In this document: positions 24,895 to 35,130 of the stretch, piece after piece
Layout: each line of letters opens with the position of its first letter
How positions within the stretch are numbered: the stretch's first letter is position 1
Assembly (NCBI RefSeq): GCF_028554725.1
Contig: NC_071668.1
Location: 59,366,232 to 59,430,231, forward strand
DNA length: 64,000 bases
Origin: Zeugodacus cucurbitae
Lineage: Eukaryota; Arthropoda; Insecta; Diptera; Tephritidae
Reading direction: 5' to 3'
Program-made: the position numbers and the translations under genes
The notes under the pieces: generated by a model
Databases searched by the model: none
Seen by the model: only the letters and a program-made list of their open reading frames with translations
Told to the model about the DNA's origin: nothing

Positions 24895-25255
24895 TGAGTT
24901 GGCAATTGAAAAGTAAAGTCCTCTCTCAGCGAACCAAAATCAAACTCTACAAGTCGCTTATCATTCCCGTCCTGCTTTATGGTGCAGAAGATTGAACAAT
25001 GTCAACATCAGATGAGACGACACTAAGAGTTTGCGAGAGGAAAATTTTGCACATGATTTATGGTCCTTTGAACATTGGCAACGGTGAATACCGCAGACAA
25101 AGGAACGAAAAGCTGTATGAGATATACACTGACATAGACATAGCTCAGCGAATAAAAATACAGCGGCTACGCTGTCCGAATAGAGGTAAGATTGTCCAGC
25201 TTTGAAAATGTTCCGCTGGTGGAAAACGAGGAAGAGAGGACCTCTACTCCGTTGC

Positions 25256-26707
25256 TTGACCTCGACACCGAGTTAGACTCTAAACTGTGAATTTTCGAAG
25301 AAATCTTTCCACGCTTAGACAACGGCACACGCCCCAGCAGCACTAGCACATTTACAGACACTGTGTTCTCAAGATCACATTTCTCTCTAAATAACATACA
25401 ACTCTTTTCATAAGTCATTAAATCTTAAGTAATCGGTAACCATTCAATCTTCACACATCCATTTCGACCTCCCACCATGACTTAAAAAGTAATTCACTAA
25501 TGGACTTTGCATCGTTGACAAAATTTATACCCATTCAAGTTCGGTCAGAGTAGCCTTTGCCATACTTTTAACCATTACAATTTAAAGTTGCTGTCGTGTA
25601 TATTTATCGATTTCATTTTTCAGCTACAATTTATTTTACTCTAAATCACTGTACAACGTGCCACAAATGGCTACAATACCAACACAGTTGGCTGGCGTAG
25701 CACGCATGCACTCATACATTTGGCGCCACCTTGACAGTCGTCGTCAAAGTTGTGACGTCGCTGTTGTCGTCGCCTTATGACCACATGCTGTGCCGATTCT
25801 GTAAATGTGCTACGTGCCACTAAGCGCTGAAAAAGCAAATTTTTCTCGTTTTATTTTTTGAACTTACATAGTATTTAACGCTGTATACTTATATGTATAG
25901 GAGTACATAAACTTAATATAGGTACATAGGTAACATTTAGTCATATTAAAGCTGCAATTCATCCAAAATGGAAGATAAAAATCAGCGGTCCATTAAAGCA
26001 AAAGCCCTAATAGAGAAGAACTATGGACATATAGGCAAATTAGCGACTACTGTTACCTCAAACCGACTCTCTTTTTGATTCTCCGTTTACTATATAGGAC
26101 CGTTTAATTGATTCTATATTTCTAGTCTCCTTACTTGATTATGTACTAGAGTAGGATTTAAGTATTCGCCATTATTTCGGTTTCATTGTCCATTCTTCAG
26201 TTCCAGTTCAAACATCCATTGCTTAATCTGAGAACTATTAGATTGAATGTCGCTGTTCTCAGATGTCAAGGATGAAGAGCATTGCTCGATTGGACCTGAT
26301 TAGAACTATATAATGGCTAGTTGTCAGGTATTTATTTAACTTTTAGATTTTTGGGGGGCTATTCTACTTTCAAAACCTTAGCTAAAGCATTCCAGATACG
26401 ACCAAAACACAAGAATTTCTCAGGTTGTATTGAATTCACCCCTTTGGTCCCATTTTTCTAATTTTTAAGCGATTCCTCGTATGCTTGTCAAACGACTTTC
26501 CTTTGAGGAGTATTTTATTTTTGGAAATAGGGAAAAGTCACACGTAGCCATGTCTGGCTATTATGAAGGCTAGGACATCGTTACAGCATTGATTTTTACC
26601 ATGAATTCACGACGATGTTACGAAGTCTGAGCTTTTAAGAAACGAAATTCGCCAAAAGTATGACATGGCTGCGACAAGTAATTCAAATCCTTATATTTTG
26701 ATTATAA
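25256..26707. other. Non-coding stretch
   Basis: No gene recognised. 25690-25830 is GC-richer (GTCGTCGTCAAAGTTGTGAC). The start may include a little more decayed LINE. Confidence 0.45.
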
Positions 26708-27415
26708 AGGGTGCTCAATTTCGAGGGTCCCTACTTTCTTATAGAAAAAACTCAGAAAACACAAATTTAATGGGGAATATTTATTATCATTCGAGAGAAC
26801 ATTCTTAGGTATTTAGTTTTTAAGATTATCTCTTTCAATTGTTGACCACGGCTAAGTCTCAGATGGTCCATCCGTTGAGTCCAATTTTCAATGACTCGTT
26901 CGAGCATTTCGACTGGTAATAGGCGAATGACACGCGTGATTTTTTGCTCCAAGGCCTGAATCGAAGCGGGATTGTCCGCTTATACTTCACACTTTACATA
27001 TCCCCATAGGAAAAACTCTAATCGTGTGATCTTGGTGGCCAATCGACCGACTCAAAACCTCAAATTATCTGCTCACCGAAGTGTTCTCTCAATAAATCCA
27101 TTGATTGATGCGATGTGTAGGAAGTGGTGACGTCTTGTTGAAACCAAGTGTCGCCGACATCACGAGCATCAATTTCCGACATTAAATAATCGGTTCTCAT
27201 GGCGGGATAACGGTCGCCATTGTCTGTTACGTTCTCTCCTGCATAATTTTTGAAGAAATATGGTCCGACGATTCCACTGGCCCTCAAACGACGTCAATCG
27301 TTGTTTGATGATATGCTAGCTCTTGAATCTCTTCAGATTGCTCTTCGTCCCAAATACGACAATTTTTCGTACTTGTTGCGAATAGTACGCTCAATAGGCC
27401 GATTATGTTGACTAT
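26708..27415 (-). mobile_element. DD41D mariner-like element, deleted copy 2
   Basis: The terminus AGGGTGCTCAATTTCGAGGG at 26708 matches the family inverted repeat. Minus-strand fragments in order are the WDEEQSEEIQELAYHQ region (about 27350), GPYFFKNYAGENVTDNGDRYPAM (about 27200-27265), DTWFQQDVTTSYTSHQSMDL with the second catalytic Asp (about 27140), VDWPPRS, and a C-terminal part VEMLERVIENWTQRMDHLR (26850-26915). It is broken by stops. The left, N-terminal end of the gene is lost at about 27415. Confidence 0.82.
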
Positions 27416-29462
27416 ATGTATCCTTATATATATGTAGCTTGAAGCCACCAGCTCCGCGTACACAGACTGCATTTTAATATGCCACACACCAGCACTCCAT
27501 TTGTACTTGATCATTTTATTTTTGTTTTTCAATTTGCACCAGGCAGTAATTTTCATGGTCTTACAACTATTAAGGGTCATACAAAAACCATAAATAAATA
27601 AATAAATAACAACGAGTTATAGGCGAAGCGCTCAAATGCCCACAAGCGTGCTGTGCAGGCAGCCCATTAGCTTTGCAACGCTAAAAATAGACGCACACAA
27701 CATGCGCTGACAAAGTGAAAAACCGCTTCCAACTGCTGACTGCATGTGTGTGCGTGCGCACACCACAACTCATTTTCAGTTAATGCATTCAATTCTAAAA
27801 ATATCAACACTATTTCCTGCTTCTTGACGATATCAGTTACACTACGCATTCATTTATCAGCAAATTGTGCACATTCATCTTCTGGCCAAATGCACAAAGT
27901 TTCACCACGTTCGTTGCACAGCGTTCGCTAGACTCCATGCTTAGTGTTTGTTTGTTGCTTAGCTTAGCGTGGCAGCGACAGCAGCATCATCATCATCAGC
28001 TTCATCAGCCGGCATCTGTATGGCCATCACGTGCTCCCTTTCAAGACTTGTTTACTTACGTGCCGCGTCGCGCTGCGCTGCGCTCATTTTCTTCGGCCTT
28101 CCCCAGTTAGTTGGCTCGCTGCGCATGCGCACATTTGGCATATCAAATTCTTTTCCGCCTCTTAGGCGCAGTCCATTGCACTAGCGTCCCCGCGCTGTAC
28201 ACACGCTCTACGCCCGTGCACTCTGGCAATGACAGACGCGCTGCCTCATCTCGCATTCCACGCACCAAAAAGCCAAAGAAGGCTAACGCTATCTAGTTGG
28301 CCATGTCCACCACCTTCGCTGGCGTCGCTACTATGGCGTGGCAGCGTAACGCCTTTTTACTGTTTTGTGATTAGAAGAAACTTTGAGCTCCTACACGTAG
28401 CGCTGCGCTCAACTGGACTTGCTTTGCATTACCTTTCATTGCTAATGCATTGCCCATTTCTAGGCTGCGTTCTGGTCGACTAAGTATTGGTATGAGCTTC
28501 TAGATTCCTTCCTCTTTCGTCCCCTCTCTACCACCCAATGCCAGTTTGTGCAATTTTGGTTGCCGTTTCCACAATGACTTCCATGTCGCTGGCAAAATGC
28601 GCTTCGGCGCTTCTGGCATGATGACACTGCCAAAATCAATTTCGTACGTTTTTGGTATTGTGCCAATTATTGCCATTGTAATTTCCTTGTTACATTTTTG
28701 GTGAAAAATTGCTTTGCAGATATGCATCGAGTGCAATTTGATTGGCGAACTGTGACGCAATTAAATGCCTTATTTGTGCATTTTTATTATACGCTATGGG
28801 GTAATTTTTGATTTACCACTATTTTTCAAGGTTCATAGTAGTCTGGAGATATGTGTTTATTTCTTCAAGGTTATGCTTTTCTTGTTTATTGACGTCATTA
28901 TCTTTTATTCGAGTATGCGCATGTTGAATGTCAGACGTTCTTCGTTTTCAAAATTGGAGTCAAGTCCTTATACTCTTCATCTTTTCAGTATTCGCAGCTC
29001 TTCTCTATACACTGTTCAAAGTTCAGTTCTCCCTTAGTCTCTGTCTCCACAATCCCGAACCTTACCGGTGCTTTCCATCAGTCGATAAAAATTTCTTATT
29101 TTTTTCACTACAACATTCTCAGAAGAATTTATCTCGGAGACCGGGTCTTATATAGTTTTTATTGATGCCTCGAACGAAAATTTGACTACTCTTCTTTTTA
29201 AACTTTTTAAAGAAGCACTCAAGCCTAGAAAGATCCTAGGAAATTCTATAACGTTGTATTGTTAGTTTACTATGTTATAGTATTGTTTTCGGCTATTGCC
29301 GTCAACAACATCGAAAGAGAATGAAACCGTTGCGCTAATTGTCTCTTTGACAACAAGAGATATTTACTTATGACCTCAGAGATCCCTGTACTAATTCCCT
29401 TCGCTCGAATTTTTAGCTTTGGAATGGGCAACTGAATACATTCCAGAATTATTGAGTTCTAT
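27416..29462. other. Non-coding stretch, GC-richer island at 27.7-28.6 kb
   Basis: 27700-28600 is clearly GC-richer than its surroundings, which lengthens random ORFs on both strands, but none carries a domain or consistent frame. It could be an enhancer-type or unspliced host segment. Nothing in the sequence proves it. Confidence 0.45.
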
Positions 29463-30262
29463 ACATCCGCGCCGTTTGTTCTGCGTTTTCCAGACTAGAT
29501 AAAGAAGCGAAGCGTATGGGTCTGGTGGTGAATGAGGACAAGACGAAATATCTCCTGTCATCAAACAAACAGTCAGCGCACTCGCGTCTTGGCTCCCACG
29601 TCACTGTTGACAGTCATAACTTTGAAGTTGTAGATAATTTCGTTTATCTGGGAACCAGCATTAACAACACCAACAATGTCAGCCTTGAAATCCAACGCAG
29701 AATCACTCTTGCCAACAGGTGCTACTTTGGACTGAGTAGGCAATTGAAAAGTAAAGTCCTCTCTCGACGAACCAAAATCAAACTCTATAAGTCGCTCATT
29801 ATTCCCGTCCTGATGTATGGCGCTGAAGCGTGGACGATGACAACATCCGATGAGACGACTCTTGGGGTTTTCGAGAGAAAGGTTTTGAGCAAGATTTATG
29901 GTCCTCTAAACATTGGCAACGGCGAATACCGCAGACGATGGAACGATGAGCTGTACGATTTATACGACGACATTGACATAGTTCAGCGAATAAAAAGACA
30001 GCGGCTACGCTGGCTAGGTCATGTTGTCCGAATGGAAGAAAACACTCCAGCTCTGAAAGTATTCGATGCAGTACCCGCTGGAGGAAGCCGCGGAAGAGGA
30101 CGACCTCCACTCCGGTGGAAAGACCAAGTGCAAAGTGACCTGGCTTCACTTGGTGTTTCCAGTTGGCGCCAAAAAGCAAAAAGGAGGAATGAGTGGCGCG
30201 CTCTGGTGGATTCGGCTATAATCGCTTAAAGCGGTTCCTACGCCAAATATATATATATATAT
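29463..30262 (+). mobile_element. RTE-type LINE, 5'-truncated copy F
   Basis: It starts abruptly inside the reverse transcriptase (CGCGCCGTTTGTTCTGCG) just after the YADD box and runs to the natural 3' end (AGCGGTTCCTACGCC) with an (AT)n tail at 30245-30262. No clear target-site duplication. The coding part is intact, so this is probably a fairly young insertion. Confidence 0.88.
29516..30229 (+). CDS. RTE reverse transcriptase C-terminal part, 237 codons (copy F)
   Basis: The frame is open from 29468 ([16 protein letters not shown] precedes the first Met), so the ATG is not a native start. It contains the palm/thumb remainder ([26 protein letters not shown]), [40 protein letters not shown] and the natural C-terminal DSAIIA stop. 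YADD and everything upstream are absent because of 5' truncation. It lines up residue for residue with the copy D ORF, and by eye most differences are conservative. It is not a host gene. Confidence 0.88.
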   Translation: MGLVVNEDKTKYLLSSNKQSAHSRLGSHVTVDSHNFEVVDNFVYLGTSINNTNNVSLEIQRRITLANRCYFGLSRQLKSKVLSRRTKIKLYKSLIIPVLMYGAEAWTMTTSDETTLGVFERKVLSKIYGPLNIGNGEYRRRWNDELYDLYDDIDIVQRIKRQRLRWLGHVVRMEENTPALKVFDAVPAGGSRGRGRPPLRWKDQVQSDLASLGVSSWRQKAKRRNEWRALVDSAIIA

Positions 30263-30629
30263 CCATAGCCACTAAACTAATATAAACCTTAGACATATAT
30301 CACTGCTGGATAGTTTTAATCTCGAGATTTGTTTTATCTCGTTATCAATACAGCTCTCATTAGTTCCTAATTATCTCATTCGAACCAGTAGTTCTAACCC
30401 AGTTGTTTAAATCGTCCAAACATATAGGCTATTATGGGCTTTAGACTTTCATGGGTTGTGAGGTATCAAAGGTTCTTTAGTTAAATATAGGTAACAGCTA
30501 ATTTCAGGAATCGGCGTAAGCAGAGTTCCAAAACCTTTTAAAGCACATGACTTGGGATAATCTGGGGCAATTCACGATCCCTCTGGTTTCAGGTATTTAT
30601 CATTGATACCATATCATTTCATATTAGAG
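30263..30629. other. Short non-coding gap
   Basis: AT-rich, with no recognised feature between the RTE copy and the RNase-H LINE remnant. Confidence 0.45.
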
Positions 30630-31455
30630 TTAGGTTAGGTTAGGTCAAGGGGTAGATCCCCGCAAATCACTTAGATAGGTTCAACAGTACCAAAATGATT
30701 CTAACTGATCACCAATACTCTCTTGATTAGACAAAGTTCTTGGGCTCTTTTACAATGTTCTTAAGCCGGCTAATGTAGATTCCAGACACTTTTCTGGGTT
30801 CGCCGAAGCTGTGCCTACCGAGATGTTTAAACTTAGTCTGACAAATACTGGACATTGAAGGAGGAAGTGCTTGGATGATTCCTCTTCGCCTTCCTCCAAT
30901 CAACTTGGACAACTGGCACCTGACTTGATCCCTTCCTAAGCGACAACATCTGGAATGACCATTTTCGGTCCACCGCGGTCCAAAAAGACATCCCAACTGC
31001 ACAAGTACTGGTTGTTTTCCAGTGTTTGGACAGCTCATTCGAAGTCAGTGTGTCTCTAGAGCTCTAACAAAAGTGAAACACGGACTACCCACCCGTTTCC
31101 ACTCCGACATCAATGTTGCTGGGGTACCCTTTCTTGCAAGCTGATCCGCTCTGCAGTTTCCAGCGATTACCTGATGGCCTAGTACCAACACAAGTCGGAT
31201 TGCAAAGTAGTTCGAAGTTACTGATAAGTATTTTAGACACTCCTAACTACTAGCTTAGAGCATACTGTCATGGAATTCAAGGTCAGTATTGCCGGAGTGT
31301 GCCTACTGCTATTTTAATGGTTCCTGAAAGACACTGAAATAGCCTGACAGCATTAGCTGTAGTTGATTGAGTGCTTCCGACATTAGACTCCCCTTCCTAC
31401 CTTTCCCCTGAGCTTCGATCTATCCGTGAAAAAGCTTACTACTCTCTCCCACCTA
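30630..31455 (-). mobile_element. RNase-H LINE remnant with TTAGG-like tail, copy 1
   Basis: Minus-strand reading, in order: an RNase H start (FTDRSKL..KVGRGV, about 31410-31436), SVFQ, the RNase H core (VLGHQVIAGNCRADQLARKG, about 31118-31178), and a cysteine/histidine segment (EEESSKHFLLQCPVF, about 30850-30895). The 3' UTR ends in TAACCTAACCTAA (plus strand TTAGGTTAGGTTAGG, 30630-30644). Stops and frameshifts occur throughout. RNase-H-bearing LINEs such as the I/LOA/Jockey-related clades have this order. The exact clade is not determined. Confidence 0.72.
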
Positions 31456-32895
31456 ACTCCCGATGAAATTAAACGTAGATTCTGTACATATGTGTTCGTC
31501 CATGGCTTAAGCTTTTTTCGTCACTATCTACTTACTGATCGCAACTTATGGCATCTAGATCGCCATTTGTAAGATCTTCTATTACATGAAATCAGATACA
31601 TTTTATTACTATAAAAAATATATAAGAGAAGGGTCGCACTGTCCGGTTATGGAATCCATACATATGAATGAGGCTTTTTAATAGTCAAAAACCCAAAAAA
31701 TCCTCCTATCATAGAACACATGGGCGGCTAATCGAAACAAATCGCGCACATGTTTCTATTTGTTCTTTTTGTATTCTACATCTATTACCAAACAACTTGT
31801 TCTCATTACGCTCCTGGCGAAATGCTCGCAGCAGCTTTAGCTTTTTAAAGATCATTTAAGATCAACATACGATCGTACATATGTACATATGTATATTAGG
31901 CGTAAAAAAGCGGGCAATCACCTTTGACTTTGATGACTGGTTGGTTGGTGCGCCACACGTTTGCTATAATTTTCTTTAAATTGTTGTACTTGTATAACGA
32001 ATGGCAGCGCAAAGTGGAATGCGTGAAACGGAAACAGGTACTCACATACATACATACAAACGTTAAGGCAGTTGATAATACGAACTTTTTTGCATTTCAA
32101 TCAACAAACCAAAGCACCCAGACCGTTGGAGAGGGGGAAGTGTTAAAGAAAGCGCTTTGTATTTGTATATATGTACACAAGTGTGTGTGTGCTGCACTCC
32201 ACAGCCAGACAAATAAATAAAGCGAAGAAATTCAGACGAAAACTACTACAGATTTATGTGAACGAGCGCGTTTACAGATCAATGGACACGTAAGTCAAGT
32301 CAGTCGGGCAGTCGGTGGCCGGTGAGACCGGTGAGTAGTTAAACAAGCAGCGGCTGACAAGTTAGTGAACAGCACGCACACTAAATGTTTATAGTATACG
32401 GACATTGGACATACATAATTTGTTGCTGTTTAAATTAGTTCGTTTGAAAATTACTTCATTTGCTGCGTGTGTGAATGGAAGCACATTCAGTTTTAGCGGC
32501 TTATTTACTGTGCTATGAGTCAATTAGTGTACGAGTGTGTAGTTTTTGTTGTGAATGTGATTGTGATTGCTGTATTGGTATGTATAAATTATGAAATGTA
32601 AATTAGTTTAAAGATTATTTAATGTTAAAGACGGAAATCCTAGTTGTCGATCCCAATATAACCTGTGATGTAGTAAAATATTAATTTAAATTTTTTTGGC
32701 AGCTCTGTTTCGGACATCATCTGTATTAAGAGTCAGATATATTAAAAACAATATAAATTTATTTCCTTTTCCTTTTCCTTTGTGAATAATATTGATATAT
32801 TGCCTGAACATATTAAAAGTGTAAACAATTTGTAAATTTAAAAAACACGACAAACGGTATTTTTCTAATATTACTCAATAATATTTGGTAATATT
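31456..32895. other. Non-coding stretch
   Basis: No gene recognised. CATA/TGTA microsatellites lie at 31880-31895 and 32046-32062. An AT-rich segment runs into the mariner terminus at 32896. Confidence 0.5.
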
Positions 32896-33021
32896 AGGTT
32901 GGTTCCTATAGCTTTTAGCTATTTATTCAATGTAATGTAATGTACCAGACGAGGTTTCAGACAAGGTGACTCACTCTCGTGTGATTTCTTTAACCTGATG
33001 CTGGAGAAAATAATACGAGCT

Positions 33022-33868
33022 CGCGGGACCACGTATAAATCTGTCAATGCCCATGGGACACTTTCCCAGTATCTTTCAGGCTGAGGTCTATGCTATTAGT
33101 AAATGCGCTGAAATAATATCAGACAGGAACTATCACGGCGAACGAATTGTCATCATCAGTGATAGCCAGGCGTCTCTCCAGGCACTATCATCCTTCGAAA
33201 TAAACTCGGGGTTGGTCCTGGACTGTATTGGAAAACTCAACAGAGTGTGCAGCAACAATAAACTAACCCTATTCTGGGTACCGGGACACAGAGGTATACA
33301 AGGCAACGAACTCGCAGACCAGCTAGCTAAGAAAGCCGTAGCCACCAGACCGGGGGGGCCAGAGCCCTTCATTGCCGTTGGTCTGCAAGCTCTGAGAATT
33401 GGACTACTCGAAGGCGAATTAGAAAGTAGGAATCACTACTGGATTCGGCTGCAGGGACTTCGCTACTCGAAACTGTTCCTAGGGGGGTACAACCGCAAAA
33501 GATTCAAGCAACTTATTGCGCTCCCAAGAAACAAAATGAGACAACTAGTGGCCCTCTACACTGGCCACTGCAGACTAAGGTGTCATCTAAACAAACTCGG
33601 GATCTGCTCTACGGACCTATGCAGATTCTGTGATTTGAAAGCGGAAACACCTGAGCACCTACTCCTGGAATGTCACGCGATTGCGGGTTTAAGGAGGAAG
33701 GAAATGGGGTCTCTATATCCCCAAAGGGAAAGTATCGCGACCACCAGCCCTGCAGCGTTGCTAAGTTTTATTAGAGCTACAGGACTGGACGGTATTCTGT
33801 GATAAATAGGAGAGGGCACAATAGACCTTAGGTCGCAGTGCGATCCTCTAATAAATCTAATCTAATAT
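33022..33868 (+). mobile_element. RNase-H LINE, 5'-truncated, nested in RTE copy G
   Basis: AAATAATACGAGCT is present at 33008-33021 and 33869-33882. This 14-bp duplication lies inside RTE coding sequence that is continuous in copy B (GAGAAAATAATACGAGCTGC). The insert is 847 bp, ends in a TAATCTAATCTAATAT-type tail, and carries one intact ORF. It is the youngest layer of the nest. Confidence 0.95.
33023..33802 (+). CDS. LINE RNase H and C-terminal Cys/His domain (about 259 codons)
   Basis: The frame is open from the insertion junction. The ATG at 33047 is internal, because the 5' end is truncated. RNase H residues visible are Glu in IFQAEVYAI, Asp in IISDSQASLQ, His in FWVPGHRGIQ and Asp in NELADQLAKKA. 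The first Asp of the domain lies upstream of the truncation. A C-terminal domain follows with CRFCDLKAETPEHLLLEC, a C-x2-C-x8-H-x4-C pattern typical of these LINE ORF2 tails. The stop at 33800-33802 is natural. In the full element this enzyme removes RNA from the new cDNA strand. Clade is I/LOA-like by inference. No stops or frameshifts, so it is recent. Confidence 0.85.
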   Translation, partial: AGPRINLSMPMGHFPSIFQAEVYAISKCAEIISDRNYHGERIVIISDSQASLQALSSFEINSGLVLDCIGKLNRVCSNNKLTLFWVPGHRGIQGNELADQLAKKAVATRPGGPEPFIAVGLQALRIGLLEGELESRNHYWIRLQGLRYSKLFLGGYNRKRFKQLIALPRNKMRQLVALYTGHCRLRCHLNKLGICSTDLCRFCDLKAETPEHLLLECHAIAGLRRKEMGSLYPQRESIATTSPAALLSFIRATGLDGIL

Positions 33869-33882
33869 AAATAATACGAGCT

Positions 33883-34260
33883 GCAGAGCTAAATAGAGAA
33901 GGTACAATCTTCTATAAAAGTATACAGCTACTGGCGTACGCCGATGATATCGATATCATTGGAAACAACACCCGCGCCGTTAGTTCAGCTTTTTCCAGAC
34001 TGGATAAGGAAGCGAAGCGTATGGGTCTGGTGGTGAACGAGGACAAGACGAAATATCTCCTGTCGTCAAACAAAAAGTCAGCGCATTCGCGTATTGGCTC
34101 CCACGTCACTGTTGACAGTCATAACTTTGAAGTTGTAGATAATTTCGTTTACCTGGGAACCAGCATTAACAGCAATAACAATGTCAGCCTAGAAATTCAA
34201 CGCAGAATCACTCTTGCCAACAGGTGCTACTATGGACTAAGTAGGCAATTGAAAAGTTAA
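33883..34260 (+). pseudogene. RTE reverse transcriptase fragment (copy G)
   Basis: After the nested insertion the frame resumes at the second copy of the duplicated AATAATACGAGCT. It encodes [14 protein letters not shown] with the active site, [28 protein letters not shown], and on to [11 protein letters not shown], where a TAA caused by a deletion stops it. The rest, up to 34447, is out of frame. Confidence 0.8.
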
Positions 34261-34606
34261 GTCCGAATACTTTCAGAGCTGAGGAAGAGGGAGACTTCCA
34301 CTCCGATGGAAGGACCAGATGGAGAGGCACCTGGCTTCGCTTGGTATAACCAATTGGCGCCAAACTGCCAGAAGGAGGGATACGTGGCGCGCTGTTTTGG
34401 ACTCGGCTATAACCGCGTAAGCGGTGTCTACGCCAGTCAAGAAGAAGAATGTAATGTAATGTTCATAAAAAATGATACAGTGATCGGATTTTGTTGAAAT
34501 ATACGCTGTTTCGTTCGATAATCTGTTTCCATCTAGACGGCAACTTTATAATACCCCCTCGTATAAGCTCCCCTACTTATTTGCGAAGAACTCGAACAGC
34601 CACTTT

Positions 34607-34957
34607 TCACAAGACTCTTTTGAGTTTTGTGTATCCAGCCTTCTGTAGATGGCTTAAAATGGTTTGGTGACACACTCCCATCTCCTGGACGATATCACGA
34701 GATGCCACATGCCGGTCTAACTCGATGTTTTCCATGATTTGATCGGTATTCGTCGTCATAGATCTTACGCCGGCTGGGTTATCCATGGTGTCGTTTTCAC
34801 GCGCTCTGGATCGTCGAAAACATTCCTCCGCAGTTCGAAGTGATAGAGTACCATCCCCCAAAACACCATTAATGTCGCGGAACGTTTCTCCGGCGGTTTT
34901 GCCTTTAACGAAGGAAAACTTTAAAATAGCGCGAATTTCGGCGTTAGTGAACTCCAT
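34607..34957 (-). pseudogene. mariner transposase, N-terminal remnant
   Basis: The native start is probably the Met of MEFTNAEIRAI at 34957, not the upstream ATG at 35032. It encodes the two N-terminal DNA-binding helix-turn-helix modules of mariner, the second containing VASRDIVQEMGVCHQTILSH. After AGYTKLKR the catalytic domain is deleted and the frame runs into the extreme C terminus (CEKW-type sequence, about 34590-34610). No DDD triad remains. It could at most bind termini. Confidence 0.8.
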
Positions 34958-35130
34958 GTTTACAACTGTTGAATGCAATATCCAAACTAATCTGCATAGC
35001 TTCGTTTTGTAGTTTATGTCAAGTCCTTTCAAAGCTGTATAGTATTGCCAGAGACGAGCTCTGTAGCGCTTTATACATAGCCGCGAAATTCAAAGGTCAA
35101 AAAAGCGGAAGGGAGATATTTGCAAACCCA

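Larger units (their letters stand above)
23544..25255 (+). mobile_element. RTE-type LINE (copies C and E) split by an inverted RTE insertion
   Basis: The plus-strand RTE sequence 23658-23963 (YADD region to GGACTGAG) and 24895-25255 (GGCAATTGAAAAGTAAAG onward) are the two halves of one copy. In an intact relative the text GGACTGAGTAGGCAATTG is continuous. The halves are separated by minus-strand copy D (23964-24894) with TGAGTT at both junctions (23958-23963, 24895-24900). Upstream, 23544-23657 is an extra piece of the downstream region ([21 protein letters not shown]), so the left end is also rearranged. The right half carries deletions and stops. Confidence 0.85.
32944..34447 (+). mobile_element. 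RTE-type LINE copy G with 15-bp target-site duplication
   Basis: AATGTAATGTAATGT occurs at 32929-32943 and again at 34448-34462, directly flanking the copy. The insert begins at ACCAGACGAGGTTTCAG, inside the RT (equivalent to about 2790 in copy B), and ends with the natural 3' end, ACGCCAGTCAAGAAGAAG. It is therefore a classic 5'-truncated LINE insertion. It is interrupted at 33021 by another LINE and has an internal deletion at about 34258-34275 removing most of the C-terminal domain. Confidence 0.95.
32896..35130 (-). mobile_element. mariner element carrying a two-level nested insertion
   Basis: The right end (leader with CCGCGAAATTC, reading TTTGCAAATATCTCCCTTCC inverted) matches the left end of the 11177 mariner. 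The left end, TAGGTTGGTTCCTATAGC at 32896, is the other terminus and is followed by ATTTATTCAATG, as in the 12.1-kb copy. The mariner 3' UTR is split by an RTE insertion (32944-34447). Without inserts the element is about 720 bp, because a deletion fuses the N-terminal third of the transposase to its last residues. Confidence 0.85.

Noticed and set aside
27746..28483. Overlapping ORFs in the GC-richer island
   Set aside because: Several frames on one strand are open at once, with no domain, no splice-bounded exon pattern and no consistent codon bias.
30580..30595. Other CAG|GTA junctions (30588, 26317, 13775, 1936, 32035) as recursive splice sites
   Set aside because: They lack a convincing pyrimidine tract or a good GTAAGT-type donor.
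30630..30644. Interstitial telomere (TTAGG)3
   Set aside because: Better explained as the minus-strand LINE tail, because coding remnants of the LINE adjoin it and a second copy at 41917 has the same start.
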